Shown: in pieces, positions 43,518 through 49,916 of the stretch | How positions within the stretch are numbered: position 1 is the stretch's first letter | Layout: every line of letters starts with the position of its first letter | Source of the DNA: Candidatus Dormiibacterota bacterium | GTDB taxonomy: Bacteria > Chloroflexota > Dormibacteria > Dormibacterales > Dormibacteraceae | Length of the DNA stretch: 64,000 bases | Direction: 5' to 3' | NCBI GenBank assembly: GCA_003139695.1 | Contig: PLJM01000006.1 | Location: forward strand, 62,001-126,000 | Translations under genes and position numbers: made by a program | The notes under the pieces: generated by a model | Databases searched by the model: none | Told to the model about the DNA's origin: nothing | Seen by the model: the letters and a program-made list of their open reading frames with translations, nothing else

Positions 43518-43919
43518 GTGGGATTTACGACATTTACTGGCAAGGGGAAAGTTAGTCAAGGGTTGCGTCCCAACATGGCGGTGCATCCGTACGGGCGGCT
43601 ATCCCTCAACTCGGCTGCATACGAGGCAATCGGCAAACCACCGGCGGTAGTGCTTCATTACGACCGTGATCTAGATCTGATTGGGGTCACCGCGAGCGAC
43701 GGTTCTGAGGCGTACTCCTATCCAGTAATCAAGCCGGCGGCCAGCAATCGTTGGGCAATTGCCGCTACTGCGTACTTCAAGGAAATCGATCTGCAGCCAG
43801 CTAAAGCGGTAACTCTGCCCGCGACCTTGGACGGCAACGGGTACTTATCGTGTTCAGCTGCCTTGGCGCGTTCTCCTGGCGCCGCCAAAGCTGAGCTACA
43901 GGAGGCGGGTGGGGATTAG
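43518..43919 (+). CDS. hypothetical protein, 133 residues
   Basis: The start is GTG 43518, preceded by GGGGG. I do not recognise a named family with certainty. The pattern NMAVHPYGRLSLNSAAYEAI, then VVLHYDRDLDLIGVTAS, resembles small proteins seen in phages and mobile elements that begin with a GRLxLNxxA strand-turn and may bind nucleic acid. There is no signal peptide or membrane helix. It stands between the leftward Ubl operon and the rightward toxin module, possibly as a regulator or anti-defence-sensing protein. This is inference from location. Confidence 0.55.
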   Translation: MGFTTFTGKGKVSQGLRPNMAVHPYGRLSLNSAAYEAIGKPPAVVLHYDRDLDLIGVTASDGSEAYSYPVIKPAASNRWAIAATAYFKEIDLQPAKAVTLPATLDGNGYLSCSAALARSPGAAKAELQEAGGD

Positions 43920-44017
43920 GGCCTGATGCGGCATTTATGTCAAATGCCCTGGTGCCGTTCCTGGGAACTTTTCAGCGTCTCGTGACGCTAAGCCTAAGCA
44001 GGGAGGTTTACATATCC

Positions 44018-44032
44018 CTAAACTAGTTTTAG
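44018..44032. promoter_or_regulatory. palindromic operator-like site before the toxin module
   Basis: CTAAACTAGTTTTAG contains the perfect ten-base palindrome AAACTAGTTT. It is 75 bases before the toxin start and resembles the CCTAAAG arm of the palindrome at the Ubl gene. Autoregulation by the HigA-like antitoxin at such a site would be expected. Confidence 0.5.
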
Positions 44033-44106
44033 TCGGTGGTGGCAAGTCAAGTGGGGACGAGGATGACGACCTTATCTATTCGGGTCAAAGTTTCGCTCTC
44101 CGGGCG

Positions 44107-44457
44107 ATGCGACGTTCAAATGGACGAATGCCAGCCATGGAATGGTATGGGGAGCTTCAGTTGCGATACCGGGCGCGAGTCCTGGCTGCGTCCTTGAACC
44201 TCGACCGGAGCTTGGCATCGGGACGGCCGGCGGGACGATTGGATTTTGTCAAGAACAGCACCCCCCGCCTCAATGAGTTCCGGGTTACTAAAGCTGGTGG
44301 ATCGTCGCCTCATCTAAGGATGCTCGGACTTATGAAGGGCGGCATCTTCTGGGCAGCGATAGGAGTAAAGAAGAAGAACGACGAATTGCGCCGACAGGAT
44401 ATTGAGGCCGCCCAAAGGGTGGCAATTGAATGGCTTAGTGGAGGTGGCATGAAATGA
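44107..44457 (+). CDS. higB: HigB/RelE-superfamily toxin of a TAC module
   Basis: 116 residues from ATG 44107 (ATG 44128 or 44137 are possible). The C-terminal half is the Gp49/HigB pattern: LNEFRVTKAGGSSPHLRMLG, then GIFWAAIGVKKKNDELRRQD and IEAAQRVAIEWL. HigB toxins cleave mRNA on the ribosome. The stop overlaps the antitoxin ATG (ATGA). Toxin-first order and length match M. tuberculosis HigB1 (Rv1955), the toxin of a toxin-antitoxin-chaperone operon. Confidence 0.82.
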   Translation: MRRSNGRMPAMEWYGELQLRYRARVLAASLNLDRSLASGRPAGRLDFVKNSTPRLNEFRVTKAGGSSPHLRMLGLMKGGIFWAAIGVKKKNDELRRQDIEAAQRVAIEWLSGGGMK

Positions 44458-44909
44458 CTGACAAGCTGAAGGAGCTTCTGTTGGACCCGGCGGGTCGACA
44501 GACCTTCGAGGAGGAGTTCCTAATCGGCGAAGTATCGGACACCATTGGAGGTTTGCTGGAGTCGCTTCACTTAACGCAGCGGGAACTGGCAATTCGGCTG
44601 GGTGTTACCGAGGGACGGGTAAGCCAAATATTGGGCCGAGCCGGGAACATCCGGCTCCGCACATTAGCGACAATCGGCTGGGCACTGGGGATTCGCTTTG
44701 ACATGCGCCCCGTGGCGATGGCAGACCGTCGCGGAACTCCAGCTGTATCCGATGCACCAGCCCCCGCTTGGTTGCGGCTGCTTGGGACTGAGCCCGCGAG
44801 AATAAGCCGCGCCCCGCTTGAACTTCCGAAACCCGAGCCGCTACAGCTTGGCGGTTACCAACTGCGTCTTGGCCAGCGAGGTGTGCTGGAGAGGGCGGAA
44901 GCCGCATGA
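44454..44909 (+). CDS. higA: HigA-like antitoxin with long C-terminal tail (TAC type)
   Basis: 151 residues. A Xre/Cro HTH occupies about 40-80 (LTQRELAIRLGVTEGRVSQI, then LRTLATIGWALGIRFDM). Beyond it is a 50-residue hydrophobic and Pro-rich tail (PAPAWLRLLGTEPARISRAP, PLQLGGYQLRLGQRG). In TAC systems such an extension (chaperone-addiction region) makes the antitoxin unstable unless the SecB-like chaperone binds it. The gene overlaps the toxin stop and the chaperone start by four bases each, both as ATGA. It should also repress the operon. Confidence 0.82.
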   Translation: MTDKLKELLLDPAGRQTFEEEFLIGEVSDTIGGLLESLHLTQRELAIRLGVTEGRVSQILGRAGNIRLRTLATIGWALGIRFDMRPVAMADRRGTPAVSDAPAPAWLRLLGTEPARISRAPLELPKPEPLQLGGYQLRLGQRGVLERAEAA

Positions 44910-45457
44910 CATCTGAGGCTGACGCTCCTTTGACGGGTTCCGATACGGGTGGTGTGCCAGACGCCGAGCGGCGAGCACCAGGCATAGCTCTGGGGGCCGT
45001 CCCGGCGTTCGATCCAAAGAAGGCGGGAAGGGTCGGTGCTCGCGTTGACATCGTTGCCGTGGAATTAACAGGGGCAAACTTCAGTCGGTCTAATGATTCG
45101 TCCCTCCCTGATACCTCTATTCAGGAGGAGGCCGTGGCGCCAGAGTTTGGCATTAATGCTGAATGGACGGTAAGCGGAGACAATCAATTGCTCGGCTGCC
45201 TCCTCACTTTCGCGACCACATCTGAGCAGGCTCCATACAGTCTTGTGGCTAAGTTCAGGCTCGTCTATCGCATTAACCCCGGCGATGCCTTGAGCAACGA
45301 CGACATTGAGAACTTCGTGCACTGGAATGCCGTCTTCAATGCTTGGCCCTATTGGCGAGAGTACCTGTCGAGCACTGTGAACCGAGCTAACTTGCCGCGA
45401 ATCTACGCACCCGTGATGCGCCTACCTATCGACGCTCCAGCGAGTGGTTCTACTTGA
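44906..45457 (+). CDS. SecB-like chaperone of the TAC module
   Basis: 183 residues. The N-terminal 40 are a variable tail. The body follows the SecB pattern: a long strand region (EFGINAEWTVSGDNQLLGCL), LVAKFRLVYRINPGD, then NFVHWNAVFNAWPYWREYLS and a final NRANLPRIYAPVMRLP, equivalent to the SecB C-terminal FPYaRE-x(n)-gfPpl-laPinf segment. General SecB is a proteobacterial export factor, so a SecB-like gene overlapping HigBA here points to a dedicated SecB-TA, as in Rv1957 (181 residues). Confidence 0.75.
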   Translation: MTSEADAPLTGSDTGGVPDAERRAPGIALGAVPAFDPKKAGRVGARVDIVAVELTGANFSRSNDSSLPDTSIQEEAVAPEFGINAEWTVSGDNQLLGCLLTFATTSEQAPYSLVAKFRLVYRINPGDALSNDDIENFVHWNAVFNAWPYWREYLSSTVNRANLPRIYAPVMRLPIDAPASGST

Positions 45458-45486
45458 TCAAAACGTCAGGCTAGGTGGACCCCAGG

Positions 45487-45517
45487 TGGCTACATAATGG
45501 TCACAAAATGGCTACAC
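45487..45517 (+). repeat. three direct TGG(C/T)-type repeats with 11-bp period beside tRNA-Asn
   Basis: TGGCTACATAA, TGGTCACAAAA and TGGCTACACGC follow one another without gaps, 46 bases from the tRNA-Asn 3' end. The layout suits integrase arm-type sites at the element's right end. The shared TGGCT start resembles the TTGGCTGTCA pairs at the tRNA-Sec remnant. Confidence 0.55.
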
Positions 45518-45540
45518 GCCCCGTTTGAATCGGGGCTTTA
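45518..45540 (+). terminator. hairpin terminator after the chaperone gene
   Basis: GCCCCG-TTTGAAT-CGGGGC followed by TTTA: a perfect six-base stem with a short T run, 60 bases after the SecB-like stop. It probably ends the TAC transcript and insulates the tRNA. Confidence 0.55.
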
Positions 45541-45562
45541 GGCCAAGTGGCAAATTCGGATT

Positions 45563-45637
45563 TGGCTCCGGAGCAGGGATTCGAACCCTGAACCTTGCGG
45601 TTAACAGCCGCCTGCTCTACCGTTGAGCTACTCCGGA
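45563..45637 (-). tRNA. trnN: tRNA-Asn (GTT), CCA encoded
   Basis: On the reverse strand it folds with a 7-bp acceptor (TCCGGAG/CTCCGGA), D arm GCTCAACGGTAGAGC, anticodon loop CTGTTAA with GTT, T arm CAGGG-TTCGAAT-CCCTG, discriminator G and an encoded CCA at 45563-45565. It is complete and is the probable attachment gene of the element to its left, since its 3' end faces the arm-like repeats and cargo. Confidence 0.96.
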
Positions 45638-45741
45638 AAAAGGGCGGTCTGAATTGTAGGTGAGTTCAGATTGCCGACCGGCCGCGGCCGATTACCTGGC
45701 CCCGTTTCCCGTATTTCCGCTCGGTCGAGGCGCTCGCTACC

Positions 45742-45894
45742 TCAGGTCCGGCGGCCGCGCAGAAATCCCACGAGCCAGATGATTACGAGCACCACAATTA
45801 CGATCCACAGAAGGTTCACCAGGGCGGCGGCCGCGTGAAACAAGAGCCACAGGACGAAGAGGATGACCGCGGCGACGATGAGGAGGTGGATCAT
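45742..45894 (-). CDS. 50-residue hydrophobic membrane protein
   Basis: ATG at 45894 leads to 50 residues with two hydrophobic runs (LLIVAAVILFVLWLLFHAA and LLWIVIVVLVIIWLVGFL) and a basic end GRRT, then TGA. AGGAGG does not lie at ideal distance, but the composition and clean start and stop support a real gene. It resembles small DUF5670/lmo0937-type stress-associated membrane proteins. It follows the YtxH-like gene on the same strand by six bases. Confidence 0.65.
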   Translation of the reverse strand: MIHLLIVAAVILFVLWLLFHAAAALVNLLWIVIVVLVIIWLVGFLRGRRT

Positions 45895-45900
45895 CTTGGG

Positions 45901-46356
45901 TTAACCCACCCGAGACTTGACGCCACTTCCAGAGTCCGCTGACGGTCCGGCGTCGCGGTCTGGGACCGTCTTGGCGACTTCGACGACTTTGGCGACCGCT
46001 CGGCGGCCGGCCGCGAGTGCAGAGCGCCGGCGATCTGATCCCCGGACCGGGTCCAGGAAAAACATGAGCGCGCCGCCCACCGCGGCCGCACTGATGAGCT
46101 TGGGCAGGTTGGAAGACGGGCGGCGCCGCTCGAACATCTGCGCCCAGTCACCGCGCCCAACCGCCTTCGTCACGCGGCGAGCCACAGGACGCGCCGACTC
46201 CAGCGCGCGTGAGGCCGTCTGGCCTACCTGCACAGCGTTGTCTCGATTGTCCTGCCACAGCGAGTAGAGGCGCTCACGGCGGTCCGCGCCAAGCTTTGGA
46301 TCGAAAAGGTAAGCGGCGAAGCCGCCCAACGCCACACCCACGGCCAAACGTTTCAT
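45901..46356 (-). CDS. YtxH-like membrane-associated protein
   Basis: About 151 residues from ATG 46356, preceded by TGGAGA; the frame open to 46449 is unlikely upstream. It has two copies of a short motif: AAYLFDPKLGADRRERL at the N-terminus and MFFLDPVRGSDRRRSAL in the middle, each after a hydrophobic Gly/Ala helix. This is the pattern of small envelope proteins annotated as YtxH domain proteins. It forms a likely pair with the 50-residue membrane protein downstream. Function unknown. Confidence 0.65.
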   Translation of the reverse strand: MKRLAVGVALGGFAAYLFDPKLGADRRERLYSLWQDNRDNAVQVGQTASRALESARPVARRVTKAVGRGDWAQMFERRRPSSNLPKLISAAAVGGALMFFLDPVRGSDRRRSALAAGRRAVAKVVEVAKTVPDRDAGPSADSGSGVKSRVG

Positions 46357-46526
46357 ATCTGCATCTCCAGTAGCGCTAATTGGGTCTTGACACACAATGG
46401 CCGGTTGCCCGTAACAAAAGCTGCAACCGCCCACAGATGGGAACGCCACGTCGAAGGTGTTAACCCGGCCAACGAGCCCTCGAACGAATAGTTCGGCAGG
46501 CTCGAGATCGAAGACCTAAGTCAGCG

Positions 46527-46772
46527 CTAGCAGCCCACCGAGCCGATCAGCTGCTGCACCTTGATGCGGTCGAAGCCTCGCACGATCGAGTTCTTGCCCA
46601 TTCGCAGGAGAGGGACTCGCTCGCCGTCGAGCTGCTCCCACTCGCGCATGGCGGACGGATCCCGGTTCACCCGGCGGTACGTGAACTGCACGCCGAGCTC
46701 GTTCAGGAGCTCGACCATGGCGGTCGACTCCCGTGATTCGTCCGAGCCGTAAAGAACTGCTTCGAGGTCCAC
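46527..46772 (-). CDS. glutaredoxin-like protein without active-site cysteine pair
   Basis: 81 residues from GTG 46772. The fold pattern is glutaredoxin: AVLYGSDESRESTAMVELLN, then GVQFTYRRVNRDPSAM, then RVPLLRMGKNSIVRGFD. The usual CPxC is replaced by SDES, and the only Cys is the C-terminal residue. The cis-Pro (VPLL) is kept. It therefore cannot be a normal dithiol oxidoreductase. A neighbour or structural role is open. Confidence 0.6.
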   Translation of the reverse strand: MDLEAVLYGSDESRESTAMVELLNELGVQFTYRRVNRDPSAMREWEQLDGERVPLLRMGKNSIVRGFDRIKVQQLIGSVGC

Positions 46773-46870
46773 CTTTGTGTAAACGCCAGATTAGGCGCGT
46801 TCCACCGATAGAGCCAATCAATAGTTCCGATGCCATGCATAGACCGGACTGATAGGGGCTCGCCTGGAGA

Positions 46871-47131
46871 TCAGGCTGAGTGTTTTTCGAGCAGCTCTGC
46901 GATTGAACCTTCGAACTTGGACAGCTGCTTATGGACCTCGATCACCTCATCGGAGCTGATCGGCTCCGTCGGGTCGACCGACGTCTGGTGCTCGGTCCAC
47001 TCCGTCCCACACTCGCATCGGTGAAACAGGTAGCGATCCGTATGCGACCGATAGAGGTAGACCGACGCCTCCTGTAGGCGGCGTCCACAGGCACACTTGC
47101 CCTTGTCTGGTTCTAGCTTTGACTTTTGCAA
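46871..47131 (-). CDS. small zinc-ribbon protein
   Basis: About 86 residues from TTG 47131, with AAGGA nine bases upstream (the frame reaches 47215). CACG and CECG pairs (GKCACGRRLQEASVYLYRSH, then HRCECGTEW) form a likely zinc ribbon, and the end is a charged helix (VIEVHKQLSKFEGSIAELLE). The family is not recognised. It stands alone between the glutaredoxin-like gene and a leftward pair. Confidence 0.5.
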   Translation of the reverse strand: MQKSKLEPDKGKCACGRRLQEASVYLYRSHTDRYLFHRCECGTEWTEHQTSVDPTEPISSDEVIEVHKQLSKFEGSIAELLEKHSA

Positions 47132-47235
47132 TGACGTAATCCTTGACCTGTATAACGAACCAGATTGCAGTTTCGTTGCGCGGATGCTACACCGCAGGAC
47201 CCGGCTTTGTACCACGTTATATCTAGGAGGTAGCT

Positions 47236-47448
47236 CTACCCGGCCGAATTCAGCTCCGCCAACAGCGTGCTGAGGTCGCGTACTCGTTCGGTGCGCGCAG
47301 CGTGCTCCAGCGTCTGGTACTGCGAAAGCACGTCGACGAACCCTTCGCCAATGTCGTAGCCATGTCGGCGGAGCAACTCCCGACCTTTGTCCCCCAGCCG
47401 CTCGAGCACTTCGCGGACCTTACTGTCAGATCCGAACGCTTCAGGCAC
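47236..47448 (-). CDS. 70-residue hypothetical protein
   Basis: GTG 47448 lies inside the end of the preceding gene (eight-base overlap). The protein is helical (SKVREVLERLGDKGRELLRR, HGYDIGEGFVDVLSQYQTLE) and resembles small DUF1858/DUF542-like helical domains without their Cys. The overlap with 47441-47728 suggests joint translation. Function unknown. Confidence 0.55.
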   Translation of the reverse strand: MPEAFGSDSKVREVLERLGDKGRELLRRHGYDIGEGFVDVLSQYQTLEHAARTERVRDLSTLLAELNSAG

Positions 47449-47728
47449 TCGGCGGGGGCTCGATCTTGCGCAGGATCACGCGGTGCCCGTACCAGTGGGA
47501 GGGCACGCCCGCCGGGTCGTCGCCCGTGTAGCTCAGCTCCAGGCACCAGACGCCATCAACCTTCACCGGCGCGACGTTGAACTTGGTTTTGATGCCGCGG
47601 CGCTGCAGCTCTTGGACCAGGGCGACGCCGTAGAGCACCAGCGCTCCTGGCAGGTTGATCGTGTTGATGCGACCCCCTTCGCTGGAGCCGTCGACGCCGG
47701 ACGTGCGCGAACCGAGGGCGTGGGTCAT
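47441..47728 (-). CDS. hypothetical protein
   Basis: About 95 residues from Met at 47728; the frame open to 47821 is Pro/Arg-rich and probably non-coding. The segment NTINLPGALVLYGVALVQEL and the strands KTKFNVAPVKVDGVWCLELS look like a small α/β protein. It overlaps the 70-residue gene downstream. No family recognised. Confidence 0.5.
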   Translation of the reverse strand: MTHALGSRTSGVDGSSEGGRINTINLPGALVLYGVALVQELQRRGIKTKFNVAPVKVDGVWCLELSYTGDDPAGVPSHWYGHRVILRKIEPPPSA

Positions 47729-47915
47729 CTGGACATGAGGGCGGAGGGCCGGCCGAGAGATTTGGAGATCCAGGTGGTTCGAGCCGAAGGCAGGGGTGGC
47801 CCGACTAGGAGCGCACTGCAAGTGCGTGACGACGGCGGGACGGGCCCCCTAACGCCCGGATCGGGCCGCATGGGCTCCAAAGATCCGGTCGGCATCTCCG
47901 CCTGCATGTCCTGGC

Positions 47916-48569
47916 TCAGGTTAACGGCTTCCGGTTGCTCAGGGCCGCGAGGATCGCCTCGACCGTCGCTTCGTATCCGAGACGTCCGGTGTTCAGGACC
48001 AGGTCGTAGTGCGACGCCAGGTTTCGGTCGTGGCCGTAGACCTGCTTGATGTAGGCGGTCCAGTTCTCGTCGGCATGCTTCAAGCGCCGCCGCGCCTCCT
48101 CTTCGGTGAGATTGAACCGCGCCATCACGACCTTGAGGCGGATCGCTTCCGCTGCCCTTAGAAAGACATGAAGTGCGCCTGGGAAGTCATGGAGGATGTA
48201 AGCGCCGCCGCGGCCTACGATCACGACGTTGCCTGCGCGCGCCGCCTCCTGGATCACGTTCTGGGTGATCTGAAGGACGGCTCGGCGCGTGTCGAAGACA
48301 GGGGCGACGTTGGGCGGGTTCCACGCTGTGGTTTCGGGTGGGATCATCGGCTCGCCGCTGGCGGAACCGAGGGCCATGAGGAGGCGGTGGAGCAGCGAGC
48401 CTGGTTGCTCGTCCTCTGCCTCGACCTCTTCCTTCGGGAGCTGGAGCCTGTGCGCGACCTCGTTGATCAGCTCGGAGTCGAGAACGTCAAGCTTCAGGCG
48501 CTGGGCGAGCATCTCGCCCACCGTGTTGCCCCCGGCTCCGATCTGGCGGCCAACCGTGATGACCGGCAT
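47916..48569 (-). CDS. cytidylate kinase-like family protein
   Basis: 217 residues. It opens VITVGRQIGAGGNTVGEMLA, a P-loop variant of the Cytidylate_kin2 family in which the usual GxxGxGK(S/T) is altered (RQIGAGG). LDVLDSELINEVA, GNVVIVGRGGAYILHDFPGA and LHVFLRAAEAIRLKVVMARF follow in the family order. These proteins probably phosphorylate a nucleotide or other small molecule; CMP kinase activity is not established. Singly transcribed, ending 26 bases before an anti-sigma-like gene on the same strand ends upstream. Confidence 0.8.
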   Translation of the reverse strand: MPVITVGRQIGAGGNTVGEMLAQRLKLDVLDSELINEVAHRLQLPKEEVEAEDEQPGSLLHRLLMALGSASGEPMIPPETTAWNPPNVAPVFDTRRAVLQITQNVIQEAARAGNVVIVGRGGAYILHDFPGALHVFLRAAEAIRLKVVMARFNLTEEEARRRLKHADENWTAYIKQVYGHDRNLASHYDLVLNTGRLGYEATVEAILAALSNRKPLT

Positions 48570-48604
48570 GTGGGATCAATCTACTTCTTCAGCGCCAGGC
48601 GTGG

Positions 48605-49309
48605 TTAAGCGCGAAGGGAGTTCGCAATAGCCCAGAACTCAGCATCCGTCAGTCCCGTGGTCGACAACGCATAGGGAACTCCCGGCAAGCCATTGGGTTC
48701 CGACCAGGTACCCGGCTCATTCCACATGAGGAACCGGGGGCTGATGCCCTGAGTCTTGTCATCGACCTGGTACAGCGAGTGCGGGTCGCCATGGAAGCGC
48801 GGGTTCGATTGCGATCCACGAGGGCCGGGTGGCCCGGGGTTCGGAACCACGATCGCGAAGTCGACCTCTTTCGTGGAGTCTGGGCTCGTGTAGGTGACAG
48901 AGAAGAATGACGAACTCAGGTACGTAACCACAGCGGACCAGTTCTGGGGGATCGTAGACGGCAGGAGTAGCGGGTGAGCTCCCGTCACGGTCAATCTGAT
49001 CAGGGAATCCGCGGAGGCCACAGTGATCGGCGCCGGCGATGCTTCGGACGCGGTTGGAGAAGGGCTCGGCGTCGTGACGGCTGGCGCGGGGACATTCGCG
49101 CGAGGCCTCACGTGTGTGGACATCAAACCCACGACAACCAGAATGCCCAGGGCCGCCGCCGCCACAATCGCAATCCACTGAAGGTTGGGCGCGGGTCGTG
49201 CCTGGGAGATCGCGGCCGCAGTCAAACTGCTTCGCAAACCCCCAAGCGGAGGGTGGGCGGCTTGCTCCTTCTCAAAAGCCGTTCGGATCTCAGAGCGGAG
49301 GTCGTCCAT
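48605..49309 (-). CDS. putative anti-sigma factor/membrane-anchored partner of the ECF sigma
   Basis: 234 residues. A short cytoplasmic part (1-40), one helix near 44-64 (LQWIAIVAAAALGILVVVGL), a Pro/Ser/Thr linker (PSPSPTASEASPAP) and an extracytoplasmic domain (LLLPSTIPQNWSAVVTYLSS, FFSVTYTSPDSTKEVDFAIV). The ATG overlaps the ECF sigma stop (TGATG), the classical layout for an anti-sigma factor. No zinc anti-sigma motif (HxxxCxxC) is visible, so binding is by an unknown domain. Confidence 0.65.
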   Translation of the reverse strand: MDDLRSEIRTAFEKEQAAHPPLGGLRSSLTAAAISQARPAPNLQWIAIVAAAALGILVVVGLMSTHVRPRANVPAPAVTTPSPSPTASEASPAPITVASADSLIRLTVTGAHPLLLPSTIPQNWSAVVTYLSSSFFSVTYTSPDSTKEVDFAIVVPNPGPPGPRGSQSNPRFHGDPHSLYQVDDKTQGISPRFLMWNEPGTWSEPNGLPGVPYALSTTGLTDAEFWAIANSLRA

Positions 49310-49806
49310 CAGTCCATCTCCAGTCCGGGGCGAAGTTTCTTCGCCGCTCGGTAGACGCGCGTCTTGGCTCCGCCCGGGCTCAGGCCGAGCACCGTGCCGA
49401 CCTCCTCGATCGGGAGGTCTAGGTAGAAGTAAAGGAACAGCGCGAGCCGGTCCTCGCGGGGTAACTTCGCCAGGGCGCGGTCGATGTCGACGGTCTCGGA
49501 CCGAGTCTCGCGCTTGGCGGATTCGATCTCAGGGAGGCGGATCACCGACCACCAGTGGGTTCGACGCTGGCTGCGGCATTGGTTGGCGACGATCGCCAGG
49601 AACCAACCTCGCGCTGCTTCGCCCTCGTGCAGCTGGGCCAGCTTGCGCCAGGCTTTGAAGGCGGATTCCTGGACCGCGTCGTGCGCCTCATCGGGGTTGC
49701 GCAGGATCGCCAGTGCTGTGCGGTAGCCGGCCTCCAGGTGGGGGCCGATCAGGGCGTCGAAGTCGGCAACCGCGGTTGGCGTGCGACTCATTGCGAGCTG
49801 TTGCAT
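49309..49806 (-). CDS. ECF-type RNA polymerase sigma factor
   Basis: 165 residues. Region 2 is LAILRNPDEAHDAVQESAFK, then AWRKLAQLHEGEAARGWFLA and IVANQCRSQRR; region 4 is ALAKLPREDRLALFLYFYLD, then EEVGTVLGLSPGGAKTRVYR with a clear HTH. The ATG at 49791 is an alternative start. It directs RNA polymerase to a stress or envelope regulon and is coupled to the membrane protein that follows. Confidence 0.9.
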   Translation of the reverse strand: MQQLAMSRTPTAVADFDALIGPHLEAGYRTALAILRNPDEAHDAVQESAFKAWRKLAQLHEGEAARGWFLAIVANQCRSQRRTHWWSVIRLPEIESAKRETRSETVDIDRALAKLPREDRLALFLYFYLDLPIEEVGTVLGLSPGGAKTRVYRAAKKLRPGLEMD

Positions 49807-49860
49807 AGCACCGTCGTTAGTAGAGACGCTCGTCAGGGCTGATCGGTTTCAGCGAACCTG

Positions 49861-49913
49861 GACGTCCCCTCCGGCCCTTTGGGCCACCTCCCCGGCGAGC
49901 GGGGAGGACGTCC
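49861..49913 (+). repeat. double-hairpin intergenic repeat, copy 1
   Basis: About 50 bases made of GGCCC-TTT-GGGCC followed by CCTCCCC-GGCGAGC-GGGGAGG (7-7-7 palindrome at 49887-49907), all flanked by GACGTCC. The same unit recurs at 56610-56658, and its second hairpin at 62735-62755. It lies just after rpoD and may serve as its terminator. Confidence 0.75.
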
Positions 49914-49916
49914 TAT

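Noticed and set aside
44063..44200. 44-codon frame with GGACGAGG upstream ahead of the toxin
   Set aside because: Overlaps the toxin gene out of frame, with no pattern; more likely leader sequence.
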